Below are positions 51,841 to 62,300 of a stretch of 64,000 nt of DNA, piece after piece. Source of the stretch: Sphingobacteriales bacterium (GTDB taxonomy: Bacteria > Bacteroidota > Bacteroidia > Chitinophagales > Chitinophagaceae); contig SEFP01000002.1 in the NCBI GenBank assembly GCA_004144185.1, positions 744,001 through 808,000 of the forward strand, read 5' to 3'. The translations under genes were made by a program, and so were the position numbers. The notes below the pieces were generated by a model. The model saw only the letters and a list, made by a program, of their open reading frames with translations, did no database searches and had not been told where the DNA came from. How positions within the stretch are numbered: the first letter of the stretch is position 1; each line of letters starts with the position of its first letter.

Positions 51841-52911
51841 ATGGCAACACTGACGGCGACCTCCCGCATTGAAGACATCCTGGCCGACAAGGCCGAATAT
51901 TACCTCGACCACACCAGCACAGCGATCGACAAATCAGTCCTTCATGCGCCTTCGGCTGATACCGTAGGGACCGTTTGGGTTGATTCAAACCGGAATATCC
52001 AGACCCTGCGCAGCATCCAGGCGCTGTTGGGCCATGGCCGTCTGGCCAACACCGGTTATGTAAGCATCCTTCCGGTAGATCAGGGGATCGAGCACAGCGC
52101 CGGCGCTTCGTTTGCACCAAACCCGATTTATTTCGATCCGGAAAACATCGTGAAACTCGCGATGGAAGGCGGCTGTAATGCTGTTGCATCTACTTACGGC
52201 GTGCTGGGTGCAGTAGCCCGCAAATACGCACACAAGATTCCGTTTATCGTTAAGATCAACCACAACGAGTTTATTTCGTATCCAAACCGCTTCGACCAGA
52301 TCATGTTTGGTTCGATCCGCGACGCCTGGAACATGGGCGCCACAGCGGTAGGTGCGACCATCTATTTCGGTTCAGAAGAAAGCACCCGTCAGATTCAGGA
52401 AGTTGCCAAGGCATTTGAATATGCACACGAACTGGGTATGGCAACGGTACTGTGGTGCTACCTGCGCAACAGCGGTTTCAAAAAAGATGGTATCGATTAT
52501 CACACTGCTGCTGACCTTACCGCACAGGCCAACCACTTGGGCGTGACCATCCAAGCCGATATCATCAAGCAGAAGTTGCCGACCAACAACGGTGGTTACA
52601 ACGCGCTGAACTTCGGCAAGACGCACAAAAATGTGTACGAAAAAATGACCACCGATCACCCGATCGATCTGGCCCGCTATCAGGTGATGAACTGCTACGC
52701 CGGTCGCGTAGGTCTGATCAACTCCGGTGGTGAGTCTAAAGGCGATTCGGATCTGCAGGAAGCTGTGATTACCGCTGTAGTCAACAAGCGCGCCGGTGGT
52801 ATGGGTCTGATTTCCGGACGCAAAGCGTTCCAGAAGGATATGGCCGTAGGTGTAACCCTGCTGAACGCCATTCAGGATGTGTACCTCGACGACAGCATTA
52901 CCCTGGCGTAG
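51841..52911 (+). CDS. fbaB: Class I fructose-bisphosphate aldolase (DhnA/FbaB family)
   Basis: The 356-aa protein matches archaeal-type class I aldolases: [22 protein letters not shown], a substrate-binding [32 protein letters not shown] and VINSGGE-like phosphate-binding elements ([15 protein letters not shown]). A Schiff-base lysine is expected near IVKINHN or ADIIKQKLP. It splits fructose 1,6-bisphosphate in glycolysis and gluconeogenesis. Codon use is highly biased and there is no TTCCGGAA inside. It has its own promoter and terminator. Confidence 0.93.
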   Translation: MATLTATSRIEDILADKAEYYLDHTSTAIDKSVLHAPSADTVGTVWVDSNRNIQTLRSIQALLGHGRLANTGYVSILPVDQGIEHSAGASFAPNPIYFDPENIVKLAMEGGCNAVASTYGVLGAVARKYAHKIPFIVKINHNEFISYPNRFDQIMFGSIRDAWNMGATAVGATIYFGSEESTRQIQEVAKAFEYAHELGMATVLWCYLRNSGFKKDGIDYHTAADLTAQANHLGVTIQADIIKQKLPTNNGGYNALNFGKTHKNVYEKMTTDHPIDLARYQVMNCYAGRVGLINSGGESKGDSDLQEAVITAVVNKRAGGMGLISGRKAFQKDMAVGVTLLNAIQDVYLDDSITLA

Positions 52912-52954
52912 GTTTTCCGGAAGGAATCTTCCATCGCTTCTTCAGTGAATTTTT

Positions 52955-52983
52955 AAAGAGCGGCCCGGTGGGCCGCTCTTTTT
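52955..52983 (+). terminator. Intrinsic terminator of the aldolase gene
   Basis: AAAGAGCGGCCC and GGGCCGCTCTTT pair around a short loop, followed by Ts. Confidence 0.9.
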
Positions 52984-53028
52984 GCGTCGGTATATAAATT
53001 GTAGCAGCAGGAAAAACATCATCCTGCT

Positions 53029-53655
53029 ATGCGAATCCTCTTTTGGCTTCCGGTGCTGTTATGGAGCTGCACCACAGCTGCTCCAACTCCCGAAACGCTA
53101 TCCGACGCAAGCCACTCTGCAACACAAACGACCGCATCTGCAATGCCAGCGCAAGCGGTACCAACGCCTTCAGCCATTGAATCTGACTGGCTGATTGTAC
53201 CCGGTCAGCGCATCGGTCAGACGGCCCTGGACGACGACCCGCAGCAGCTTATGGACCGGCAGGGACGGCCAGATGCGTCAGATGCGGCGATGGGCAAAGC
53301 CTGGCTGGTCTGGAACGGTCACCGGCAAGGCACTACCCTGGCCGTGTTCACCACCTACGCCGACACCAGCACGACCCGGAAAGCCATCCGTCAGATCCGG
53401 ATCACGGCGGCCCGGTTCCAGACCTCATCCGGCATTCATACCGGTCTGAAACTTCCGGCGATCCGACAGGCCTTTCCCAACCTGACACAGGCAGAGAACA
53501 CCGCTCCAGACGTGGCTATTCGTTATGATGATCCGGCACAGGGCATTTCCTTTGAAGTAGATAAGCCAGGAGCGAAAGCTGTTTGCACAGCTATTCTGGT
53601 GTATCCAGCCGGAAGTTCTCCAACCGCTTATTTACCGCTTCCGGAAGTGAATTGA
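53029..53655 (+). CDS. Uncharacterised lipoprotein
   Basis: The 208-aa product begins MRILFWLPVLLWSCTTAAP, a short lipoprotein signal, then a Thr/Ala/Pro-rich linker (about 20-50) and a globular part. IVPGQRIGQTALDDDPQQLMDRQGRPD and GLKLPAIRQAFPNLTQ look like two related repeats of a fold that tracks conserved G-x-x-x-G turns. No family or function is recognised. It is separated from the aldolase gene by a terminator and precedes the papain-like lipoprotein gene by 88 bp. Confidence 0.65.
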   Translation: MRILFWLPVLLWSCTTAAPTPETLSDASHSATQTTASAMPAQAVPTPSAIESDWLIVPGQRIGQTALDDDPQQLMDRQGRPDASDAAMGKAWLVWNGHRQGTTLAVFTTYADTSTTRKAIRQIRITAARFQTSSGIHTGLKLPAIRQAFPNLTQAENTAPDVAIRYDDPAQGISFEVDKPGAKAVCTAILVYPAGSSPTAYLPLPEVN

Positions 53656-53743
53656 GCTTTTTAATTTCATTCGTACGATCCTTTTCGCGTCTGAGGACGG
53701 AACCGGCTTTCTTTATCAGGACTACGGCTGTAGTTTAGCCGCC

Positions 53744-55111
53744 ATGAGAATACGCTTACACTTGCTGGCGCCTGCCCTGTTACTTTTTGCAGGGTGTCAA
53801 AAAGACGACTCTTCTACGACTGCCATCGGAACTGATCCTAAAACCATCCCGGTGGCCAGTCTGAGCAAAGTAGCAGTGGATTATTGCACCGACCGGGCGG
53901 TCCTGATTGAATGGTACGTAGACCACCCGGTGGCTTTGCAGGCTGCGTTGAATGCCAATGCGCAGAAAACAGACAGCGATACCGGCGAAAACGATCTGGT
54001 TCGCTATTACAATGAGCAGACGATTCTGAGCCCGTCCGGCCAGCCGGAGAATTTCTTTTCGCTTCCGGACGACGCGCGTCATCAGTTGATGCGCGATATG
54101 ATCAAAGTGGATGCCAAGTTGCTCACTGAGAAGTATGCCATGATGGATGCCGCAGCCACCGATGACCGGGAAGAAGCGAACAACCAGATCACGGATCAGT
54201 ATTTTAATGCGGTTTACAGCGACACGCTGAATTTTGATGCGGTACGGGCCTCTATCACGGATGCAAACCCTTATGTCAGCATCCGGAAAAAGCGCAACAC
54301 TGCCATTGTAGAAGCGTACGCTGACCTAGACAATATGGATCCTACGGACAGCACGGCTCCGCCACAGGCGCGGGGTGTTTGGGACTGGATCAAAGATGCA
54401 GCTTCCACGACCTACAACACAACTAAAACAGTTGCCATAAACGTCGCCAATATTTCTCCGGTTACCATTGTAGCCAATTATTTTTTCACCTCCTCACCGG
54501 AACTGACCCCAACGGAGTTTGTGAATAAAATCCGTTCTGAAATGCAACCGGGCCGGATCTTGCTGGCCTTACCGGCGGGTGTCCTCAGCGAAGATGCAAC
54601 GCTGTTTACCAACGGATTTCTGGATGTCGGTCACGTAGCCATCATCAGTAAGAAAGGCAGTGATGTTCCGGCAACTATTGATGAGAACTACAACATTTCG
54701 GTCGGTACCGACAACACGACTACGACTGTCAACCCGACACCGGGGATGCACTATGAACGCATCAAAGAATCCTGGACGCACAAACACAGCAAGGCGGTGG
54801 TGATGCAGGCATTCAATACCGTGTATCGTCGGCAGCCCGATGGCAGCAACCGTGAAGAAAAAGTCGATTATCCCAATGGTCCCATTTACGATAAGATTCT
54901 CACAATACTGAACACACCGTATGCTCCGCTAACGAAGATGCTGACTGCCAATGCGCTAGCGCCCAATTCGTTTATCTGCAGTTCATCGGCCTGGTGGGCG
55001 ATCAAAGCCGCACATGGAAACGAGGCGGATATTACACCCGGCTTTTCAGCTACCTGGCCCAAGGATGTCTTTAAATCGCCTAAAATGCGCGTCGTGGCCA
55101 AAACGTTCTGA
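53744..55111 (+). CDS. Lipoprotein with permuted papain-like (YiiX/NlpC-type) domain
   Basis: The 455-aa protein begins MRIRLHLLAPALLLFAGCQKD, a lipoprotein signal. Residues about 30-240 are helical and unassigned. From about 265 the sequence follows the permuted NlpC/P60 pattern of YiiX/YaeF enzymes: PGRILLALPAG, then DVGHVAIISKKG with a histidine near residue 297, and the nucleophile cysteine in NSFICSSSAWWAIKAAHG near 411. In the circularly permuted fold His comes before Cys, as here. Such enzymes may cut peptide bonds in wall or surface material or hydrolyse lipid-linked substrates. The N-terminal domain has no match that I know. A compact hairpin follows the stop codon. Confidence 0.7.
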   Translation: MRIRLHLLAPALLLFAGCQKDDSSTTAIGTDPKTIPVASLSKVAVDYCTDRAVLIEWYVDHPVALQAALNANAQKTDSDTGENDLVRYYNEQTILSPSGQPENFFSLPDDARHQLMRDMIKVDAKLLTEKYAMMDAAATDDREEANNQITDQYFNAVYSDTLNFDAVRASITDANPYVSIRKKRNTAIVEAYADLDNMDPTDSTAPPQARGVWDWIKDAASTTYNTTKTVAINVANISPVTIVANYFFTSSPELTPTEFVNKIRSEMQPGRILLALPAGVLSEDATLFTNGFLDVGHVAIISKKGSDVPATIDENYNISVGTDNTTTTVNPTPGMHYERIKESWTHKHSKAVVMQAFNTVYRRQPDGSNREEKVDYPNGPIYDKILTILNTPYAPLTKMLTANALAPNSFICSSSAWWAIKAAHGNEADITPGFSATWPKDVFKSPKMRVVAKTF

Positions 55112-55123
55112 TCGTTTCCGGAA

Positions 55124-55214
55124 CCGCTTGCAAGCGGATACTGCCTGAAACCTGTCAAATGGTTTCAGGCAGTATTCTGTCTGACCCCATACTTTTTCTG
55201 CCTGACCCCATACT
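55124..55214. repeat. Palindrome, long hairpin and short direct repeat
   Basis: CCGCTTGCAAGCGG (55124-55137) is a perfect palindrome. It abuts a 15-bp stem, ATACTGCCTGAAACC / GGTTTCAGGCAGTAT (55138-55175), which may terminate the papain-like gene. Then CTGACCCCATACT occurs twice, at 55181 and 55202. Confidence 0.7.
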
Positions 55215-55449
55215 GTATTTAAAGCCGGACTATCCGGAAGCCTATCAGATTCAATACAGCCTGGCAATTGGATTTTACAGTCTCCCAAGTGCTCGTTTGT
55301 AGCCGGGAGAAGCGGGACTGACACCTGCTACAATTGCTTCCTGACAGCACCTCTCTATAGCAGTACAAAAAGACCACTAAAAGGTATCAAAAGGGACTTG
55401 TGTTGCAACCGGGACGTACAATATCTTCACCTCAAACTTCTTTCTTTTT
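55215..55449. other. Gene-free stretch before the DinB gene
   Basis: I see no gene, RNA or clear promoter here. Confidence 0.4.
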
Positions 55450-55947
55450 ATGGACATCACCCTTCAGCAGCTCCGGACCGAATTTGATTCCGAATACCGA
55501 ACTACGCATAGATTTTTCGAGCGGTTTCCGGAAGATCAAAACGACTATGCCCCGCATACCAAAAGCATGAAACTCATGCGGCTGGCTTCGCACATTGCTG
55601 AATTATTTGCCTGGCCCGACCTGATCCTGAACACAGACGGACTGGATTTTGCTACAGGTGCGTACCAGCCGGCCCACCTCCACAGTCGTGAAGAACTGGT
55701 TCAGTTTCTAGAGCAGTCGTATGCAACCGGCAAAGCCGCGCTGGACCAGGCCGTCTCTGTTGAAGGCCGCTGGGTCTTGTCAAACGGAGACTACAAGATC
55801 GCCGACTGGAGCCGGTACGAATCTATGCGTCACGTCCTGAGCCAGATCATTCACCACCGCGCGCAGCTGGGCGTGTATTACCGCCTCAATGACATTGCAG
55901 TGCCAGGATCTTACGGTCCCAGCGCTGATGACCAGGGAGCTGAGTAA
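55450..55947 (+). CDS. DinB-superfamily putative metal-dependent protein
   Basis: The 165-aa four-helix protein has the DinB pattern with three histidines expected to bind a metal: one in LMRLASHIAELFAWPD near residue 47 and two in SQIIHHRAQLGVYYRLN near residue 137. The reaction is unknown; related proteins are thiol-dependent transferases or S-transferases. It lies alone between a repeat cluster and a shared terminator facing hppA. Confidence 0.85.
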   Translation: MDITLQQLRTEFDSEYRTTHRFFERFPEDQNDYAPHTKSMKLMRLASHIAELFAWPDLILNTDGLDFATGAYQPAHLHSREELVQFLEQSYATGKAALDQAVSVEGRWVLSNGDYKIADWSRYESMRHVLSQIIHHRAQLGVYYRLNDIAVPGSYGPSADDQGAE

Positions 55948-55975
55948 TCAGCTAAAAGCAACCACGGTCACCCCT

Positions 55976-56015
55976 AAAAAAGAGGGACGCGGCAACTAAG
56001 CGCGTCCCTCTTTTT
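55976..56015. terminator. Bidirectional intrinsic terminator
   Basis: AAAAAGAGGGACGCG and CGCGTCCCTCTTTTT pair perfectly between the convergent DinB-like and hppA genes. Confidence 0.9.
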
Positions 56016-56034
56016 ATATTCCGGAAAAGCTAGT

Positions 56035-58212
56035 CTACCGAACCACCACGGTTTCAATCGGCACCGTTTTCTGTGCCGTATGTGGCACTCTGGTACCGTG
56101 CATTTTACCGATGGTCGGTGCAATTACCAACGCCACGATACTCATCAGTTTGATCAGGATGTTCATCGACGGACCTGAGGTGTCTTTAAACGGATCGCCT
56201 ACCGTGTCGCCGGTGACAGACGCCTTATGCGGCTCCGATTTTTTGTAGTAGATCTCACCGTTGATTTCAACGCCTTTCTCGAATGATTTTTTGGCGTTAT
56301 CCCAGGCACCACCAGCGTTGTTCTGGAACATACCCATCAGTACGCCGCTTACCGTGGCACCAGCCAGAAACCCGCCCAGTACTTCCGGACCGAATATAAA
56401 TCCAACCAGAATCGGCGCTAGGATAGCAATCGCCCCCGGCAGCATCATTTTCCGGATCGAAGCGTTGGTCGAAATTGCCACGCAACGCTCATACTGGGGC
56501 TTGCCAGTGCCTTCGAGAATGCCCGGAATTTCGCGGAACTGCCGGCGTACTTCTTCCACCATAGCCATCGCGGCCTGCCCTACAGCGGTAATCGCCAGAG
56601 ACGAGAAGATGAACGGAATCATGCCGCCTACAAAGAGGCCGGACAGCACATCCGCTTTGTAAATATCAATGCCACTGATTCCGGAAATACCTACAAACGC
56701 AGCAAATAACGCCAGCGCCGTCAGGGCTGCCGAAGCAATCGCGAACCCTTTTCCGGTAGCCGCTGTGGTGTTGCCTACGGCATCCAGGATATCTGTCTTT
56801 TCACGGATTTCGCTGGGCAGTTCGCTCATCTCGGCAATACCTCCGGCATTATCGGCAATTGGTCCAAACGCATCAATCGCCAGTTGCATCGCTGTAGTTG
56901 CCATCATACCTGCAGCGGCAATAGCAACGCCGTAGAGGCCGGCACAGGCGTACGAGCCGTAGATACCACCTGCCAGTACCAGAATAGGCAGCATAGTAGA
57001 CTCCATGCCTACCGACAGGCCACCAATAATGTTGGTTGCATGGCCGGTCGACGACTGGCGGACGATCGACAGCACCGGGCGCTTGCCCATAGCGGTGTAG
57101 TATTCGGTAATGATGCTCATGAGCGTACCGACCACCAGTCCGATGATGATCGCTCCAAATACGCCGTTGCGGGTAAATTCAAACCCGCGCAATGTCATCT
57201 GTTCCGGAAGGATATACTGAACCAGAAAATAGCAGGCAATCGCCGTCAGAACAATTGATCCCCAGTTGCCGATATTGAGTGCATTCTGCACGGCCGAGAC
57301 GGTGCTTTTAGCAGTATCGGAGATGCGTACAAAGAAGGTTCCGATAATACTCCAGAGAATACCGGTACCAGCAATCAGCATTGGCAGCAGGATGGGTGCA
57401 AAGCCACCGTAATTATCTACAGAAACCGTTTCGCGGCCCAGCACCATCGTAGCCAGTACGGTGGCTACATAGGAACCGAACAGATCGGCGCCCATACCAG
57501 CTACATCGCCTACGTTGTCGCCAACGTTATCGGCGATTGTTGCTGGGTTGCGGGGATCATCTTCCGGAATGCCGGCTTCGACTTTACCCACCAGATCGGC
57601 GCCCACGTCAGCGGCTTTGGTGTAGATGCCGCCGCCTACACGGGCAAACAAGGCAATACTTTCAGCGCCCAGCGAAAAGCCGGTCAGGATTTCGATGGTC
57701 CGTTCCATTTCAATCGAATCCACGCCGGCGCCGGGTGCAAACACCTGACGCAGCAAAATAAACAATCCGCCCAGACCCAATACAGCCAGTCCGGCTACAC
57801 CCATGCCCATAACAGACCCGCCTGTAAAAGACACCTTCAACGCGCGGGAAAGGGACGTTTTAGCGGCTTCCGCCGTGCGCACGTTGGCTTTGGTAGCAAT
57901 ACGCATTCCGATAAACCCGGCCAGTGCCGAGAAGAACGCGCCCATAACAAAGGCCAGTGCAATGCTCCAGTGGCTCGCTTCGTTAGAAGCGCCCATTACG
58001 CCCAGCAGCACTGCAGCAATGATGACGAAATACGTCAGCACTTTGTATTCGGCTTTCAGAAAGGCCATGGCGCCTTCCGAAATGTACCGGGCAATTTCCT
58101 GCATCCGGTCGTTGCCGGCGGCCTGTGCACTCACCCAATTGCCCCGCAGCCAGGTGAACAGCAGTGCTACAATCCCAAATACGGGAACCAGTAGAAAAAG
58201 ATTCATATCCAT
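56035..58212 (-). CDS. hppA: Membrane-bound proton- or sodium-pumping pyrophosphatase
   Basis: The 725-aa protein has about 16 membrane helices and the substrate site [42 protein letters not shown], with more Asp motifs near the end ([17 protein letters not shown]). [10 protein letters not shown] has alanine at the position that marks potassium-dependent enzymes. After DLFGSY there is no glutamate (VATVLATMV), so I cannot decide by eye whether H+, Na+ or both are pumped. It converts the energy of pyrophosphate into an ion gradient. The start is ATG 58212 or the ATG two codons later. Three TTCCGGAA sites fall in it. Confidence 0.95.
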   Translation of the reverse strand: MDMNLFLLVPVFGIVALLFTWLRGNWVSAQAAGNDRMQEIARYISEGAMAFLKAEYKVLTYFVIIAAVLLGVMGASNEASHWSIALAFVMGAFFSALAGFIGMRIATKANVRTAEAAKTSLSRALKVSFTGGSVMGMGVAGLAVLGLGGLFILLRQVFAPGAGVDSIEMERTIEILTGFSLGAESIALFARVGGGIYTKAADVGADLVGKVEAGIPEDDPRNPATIADNVGDNVGDVAGMGADLFGSYVATVLATMVLGRETVSVDNYGGFAPILLPMLIAGTGILWSIIGTFFVRISDTAKSTVSAVQNALNIGNWGSIVLTAIACYFLVQYILPEQMTLRGFEFTRNGVFGAIIIGLVVGTLMSIITEYYTAMGKRPVLSIVRQSSTGHATNIIGGLSVGMESTMLPILVLAGGIYGSYACAGLYGVAIAAAGMMATTAMQLAIDAFGPIADNAGGIAEMSELPSEIREKTDILDAVGNTTAATGKGFAIASAALTALALFAAFVGISGISGIDIYKADVLSGLFVGGMIPFIFSSLAITAVGQAAMAMVEEVRRQFREIPGILEGTGKPQYERCVAISTNASIRKMMLPGAIAILAPILVGFIFGPEVLGGFLAGATVSGVLMGMFQNNAGGAWDNAKKSFEKGVEINGEIYYKKSEPHKASVTGDTVGDPFKDTSGPSMNILIKLMSIVALVIAPTIGKMHGTRVPHTAQKTVPIETVVVR

Positions 58213-58399
58213 AGAAAAGTGAAAGAAGCCTTAAATATAGCAGTGGTATCCGGAAGCTAAAAGCAGTTGGCCAAAGTATTTATCCGGTTCCGGAACCGGC
58301 ACAGACGTAAATTCCGGAATTGCAGGCAAACATCTTCCGGTGCGGTGTAATATTGGCGCAGGGTTTTCCCAAAAGAACTTTTTCAGCCTGTTAAGCACT

Positions 58400-59131
58400 A
58401 TGAATCCTTCTCTGACCGACCGCATTCAGAATCACCTTACACCTGAAGATGCAGGCTATCTGGCTCTCTTGCTGGATGAACCACCCCATGCGATTGAAGA
58501 AGCTTGGAGCGCAGTCGTTCAATTACTGGTTCAGACAGGTCATCATAAAGCCCAGACAGCCGATGGCACCGAAGCGCTGTATCAATGGATGAGCGACTAC
58601 ACCGATCCGATTGAATTTCCACAGGCCGGAACGTTTATGCGCAGCGATGCGTTTCCGGACTGGGTAGTGGAAAACACCACCCTGGCCAGTACCTTTTTAG
58701 GATCGGGTGCTCTGGATTCGATGGAGCGGATCGGCGAATGGGCCGGATTGCGCCCCGATTCTGTAGGCATGCTGATAACCGCCGCTGTTCCGGGATTCCT
58801 GGGAGAGCTGGGTAGACTTGTACGAGCAGAAGACGTGCCACAGACACAGTTCAAAGCCTGGCTGGAGCATCAGGAACCAACCGCGCTTCCAGACGATCTT
58901 GCGCTGGCGGATAGTGATGAACCGGAGGCACCTGTCGCTTCGGAACGCCTGTCTGAACCGGTTGGATTTGCTGCCGAGCGACCCGCTTCTTTCGCTGAAC
59001 CCACTTCGCCCTTTGTTCCGGAAGCAACAGACGCCCCTCCCCGTAGAAAATTGATCGGTTCAGCAATGGGAATTCTGGCGATTGTTGTATTGCTATTGCT
59101 GGCATTCCTGCTCTGGCAGCGGCTCCGATAA
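58400..59131 (+). CDS. DUF937-like protein with C-terminal membrane anchor
   Basis: The 243-aa product has an N-terminal helical domain of about 170 residues (SLTDRIQNHLTPEDAGYLALLL and VGMLITAAVPGFLGELGRLV) that resembles DUF937 proteins, an acidic Pro/Ala/Glu-rich linker, and a single C-terminal helix (AMGILAIVVLLLLAFLLWQRL). Only three residues follow the helix, so it would be tail-anchored with the domain in the cytosol. ATG 58400 replaces the track start. Function is unknown. It is divergent from hppA. Confidence 0.65.
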   Translation: MNPSLTDRIQNHLTPEDAGYLALLLDEPPHAIEEAWSAVVQLLVQTGHHKAQTADGTEALYQWMSDYTDPIEFPQAGTFMRSDAFPDWVVENTTLASTFLGSGALDSMERIGEWAGLRPDSVGMLITAAVPGFLGELGRLVRAEDVPQTQFKAWLEHQEPTALPDDLALADSDEPEAPVASERLSEPVGFAAERPASFAEPTSPFVPEATDAPPRRKLIGSAMGILAIVVLLLLAFLLWQRLR

Positions 59132-59183
59132 CCATTTTTAGGATTTTTACTAACGCCGGAACCAGTTACGATCCATACCTCCA

Positions 59184-59218
59184 AACCCGGAAAGCTGTTT
59201 GAAATAGCTTTCCGGGTT
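59184..59218 (+). terminator. Intrinsic terminator
   Basis: AACCCGGAAAGCT and AGCTTTCCGGGTT pair perfectly around a nine-base loop. The T-run is weak. Confidence 0.7.
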
Positions 59219-59363
59219 CTTGTTTTGGGCGAATCCGTTTTCCGGAAAAGAACGTCTTCTGAGACCAGGCAGCAACTTTCCGGCTAAAAAACCGTTAGCT
59301 GACCAGCCGGTTTTAACGAAACGAAATCAGGGTGTTTTATATAGAAAAACCGTTCATAAATTT

Positions 59364-59371
59364 TATCTTTG
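59364..59371 (+). promoter_or_regulatory. Candidate promoter box TATCTTTG of the PorU2-like gene
   Basis: An exact TAnnTTTG match 18 bases before ATG 59390. Confidence 0.5.
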
Positions 59372-59389
59372 CGACTTATTATTAGTCTT

Positions 59390-62300
59390 ATGCGGAAAGC
59401 ACTACTTCTTTGGGTTCTGTTGGTGGGTTTTATGAATGCTGTTCAGGCACAAACACCCAGTGTGCTGGGGGATGAATGGATTCAGTACCAGCAGCGTTAT
59501 TTTAAAATCCCGGTGAGTGTCAATGGAGTGTACCGGATCTCCCTACAGGCACTTTCCGGAAGCGGCATTCCCGGAACGGTCACCGGCAGCCAGTTTCGCC
59601 TGTACCGGATGGGTAAAGAAGTAGCCCTGACCGTTTCGACGACAGGAGCTTTTTCCGGAACCGATTATCTCGAGTTTGCAGGTATCCGGAATGATGGGCA
59701 GGCAGATGCCGAACTGTATTCAGGGATTCAGAGCAACCCCAGCCGGAGTTTATTTAGCGATACGGCCTGGTACTTTCTGACCTGGGATGCCAGCAGTGCC
59801 GGCCTTCGGAACAGCAATGGAACCGTTTCGATTCCAACCAATCCGGCTTCAGTAGCCAACCGCTGCCGGGCCACCGTTCAAAAAGCCTACGGAAATTTCT
59901 TTCATGAGGGCCGGTCCAATAACAGTCTGTACCAGTTTCCATCCTCTCAGTTTGAGGAAGCCGAAGGCTTTCTGAGCGGCATGTACTCTCCCGGTCACAC
60001 GTTTACCGAAAGTCTGGCTACCCCGGAAGCACTTGTCGGCGATGCCACTTTTACCACCGGCGTAGCCGGGTATGCGCTGGATTATTACCCGACCGGCCAG
60101 GCCGGTGCACCAGCACCACCACACCCGATTAAAATTTTTGCCGATGGCCAGTTGCTGGTCGATACGATGTATGGTTCGCAGCAGTTTTGCCGCTTTCAGC
60201 GTACGCTCACCGGTGGCCCTCAGAATGCAACCGTACCATTGACTTATCAGTCGCGTGTGGTATCAGCGCCCAATTACGATTATTGGGGAGTGGCGTATGC
60301 AGAGATTCAATACTGGCGCAGCCTCAACTATTCCGGACAATCGCTGGCCGAGTTTGAACTGGAACCTGCTGCTACGGATCAGCTGCTGGTGCTGTCCAAT
60401 TTTGCAACGACCGGCGGTATGCCCCGGCTTTATGACCGGACCAACAACCGGTATTATGATGGCGATGGCGCTGTTGCCGGACAGGTCCGGTTTTACCTGC
60501 AACCCGCAGCGACTCCACGGAGTTGCCTGGTTGTAGCGCCTGCTGGCATCGTAGCGGCCACGATCAGTGATGAAGCTCATTTCACAGATTATGCTGCTGC
60601 CGGAAATGCCGGTAACTATGTCATCATCACGCATCCATCGCTGGAAACAGGCAGCGGCGCAGTAACTGCCTACAAAACCTACCGCGCTTCGACCGCGGGT
60701 GGCAGCCATCAACCGCTGGTCGTTTATACACCCGATTTGTATGACCAGTTTGCCGGTGGTATTTCCCAGCATCCGCTGGCAATTAAACATTTCCTGTCCC
60801 GGTTGCAACGATCTGCTGCTGTAAAGCCGGAAAATGTCCTTCTGATCGGACACGGAGTGAGCTACCCCGCCTACCGTTCCGGACGTCCGGTTGCTTACAG
60901 CCGTTCACTGGTGCCTACCTACGGGCAGCCAGGTTCGGACGGGCTGTTTACAGACGGTTCTGTAAATGCGCCTGCGATTGGACGGATCTCGGTGCTGACG
61001 CCGTCAGAACTAACCGGATACCTGAACAAAATTAAATCTTATGAAGCTGCACTGCAACCCGCGAATGCTACGTTCGCTGCCGATGGCTGGCGGAAAAAAA
61101 TCCTGCATATTGCCGGCGCCAGCGATCAGAATATTCAGGCCAGCCTGCTTCAGACGCTGAACACAGCGGCAACCGTTATTACTGATTCCTCGTTCGGAGG
61201 AGAGGTCTATACCATTGCCAAGAACACCACCAATCCGGTTGATCCGTTTACCAATGAGTTTGTAGACTCGATGATGAACGAAGGCATGGGCATCCTGACC
61301 TTCCACGGGCACGCTTATGCGACCGGCTTTGATTACAACATCAACACGCCCGAGATCTATCGCAATTCGCCCAAACTGCCGCTGTTTATCGCGCTGGGTT
61401 GCAATGTGGCCAACATTTTTGATACGGTCGCCCGTACTATTTCGGAGCGGTATGTGCTGTCACCCAACGGCGGCGCCGTATCCATGCTGGCAGCCGATCT
61501 TACCCAGTTTACCGACTTCCACTACGACTACCTTATTGGCCTTTACCGCACTCTGGGCAGAACTTATTATGGGCACAGCATTGGGCAGCAGGTGACGCAC
61601 AACAACGCTTTGTTGTTGCAGCAAAATACGTCCAGTCGCTTCCGGACCAATCTGGAGGCGATGATCTATCAGGGTGACCCGGCGCTCCAACTGTATCAGA
61701 CACCTAAGCCCGACTTCCAGATCGGTGCTGCCGGTATCAAAACGGCACCGGCACAGATCACGACCGCACTGGATTCCTTCCGGATGACCGTGGTTGCCTA
61801 CAACCTGGCCAAAACCTTCCGCGATACCGGATTGAAATTGCGCATCAGCCATATCAACACCGCCGGTGAAAACCAGCTGATCCGGGAACTGACGTTGCCG
61901 CAGCTGCTGTTTTCTGATACGTTCAGCTTCTCAGTAGCGATCGATAAGATTAAAGATCTGGGTCTGAACCAATATGTGATTTCCATCGATCCGGACAACC
62001 GGATTGCTGAAATGAGTGAAACCAACAACACTTTTACCTACGAGCTCTTTATTTCCGGGAACAACCTGATTCCGGTATACCCGTACAAGTACAGCATTGT
62101 CAACAAGGCTCCGACGCTGAAAGCCTCTACGCTGAATCCGTTTGCAGCCGAGGCAGACTACCTGATGCAGATCGACACAACAGAAGCATTCAACAGTCCA
62201 CTGCTGCAAGAAAAACGTCTTTCTGGAAAAGGGGGTTTGGTGAAATGGACCCCAGAACTAACGTATCAGGATAGTGTGGTATATTACTGGCGTGCGGCTT

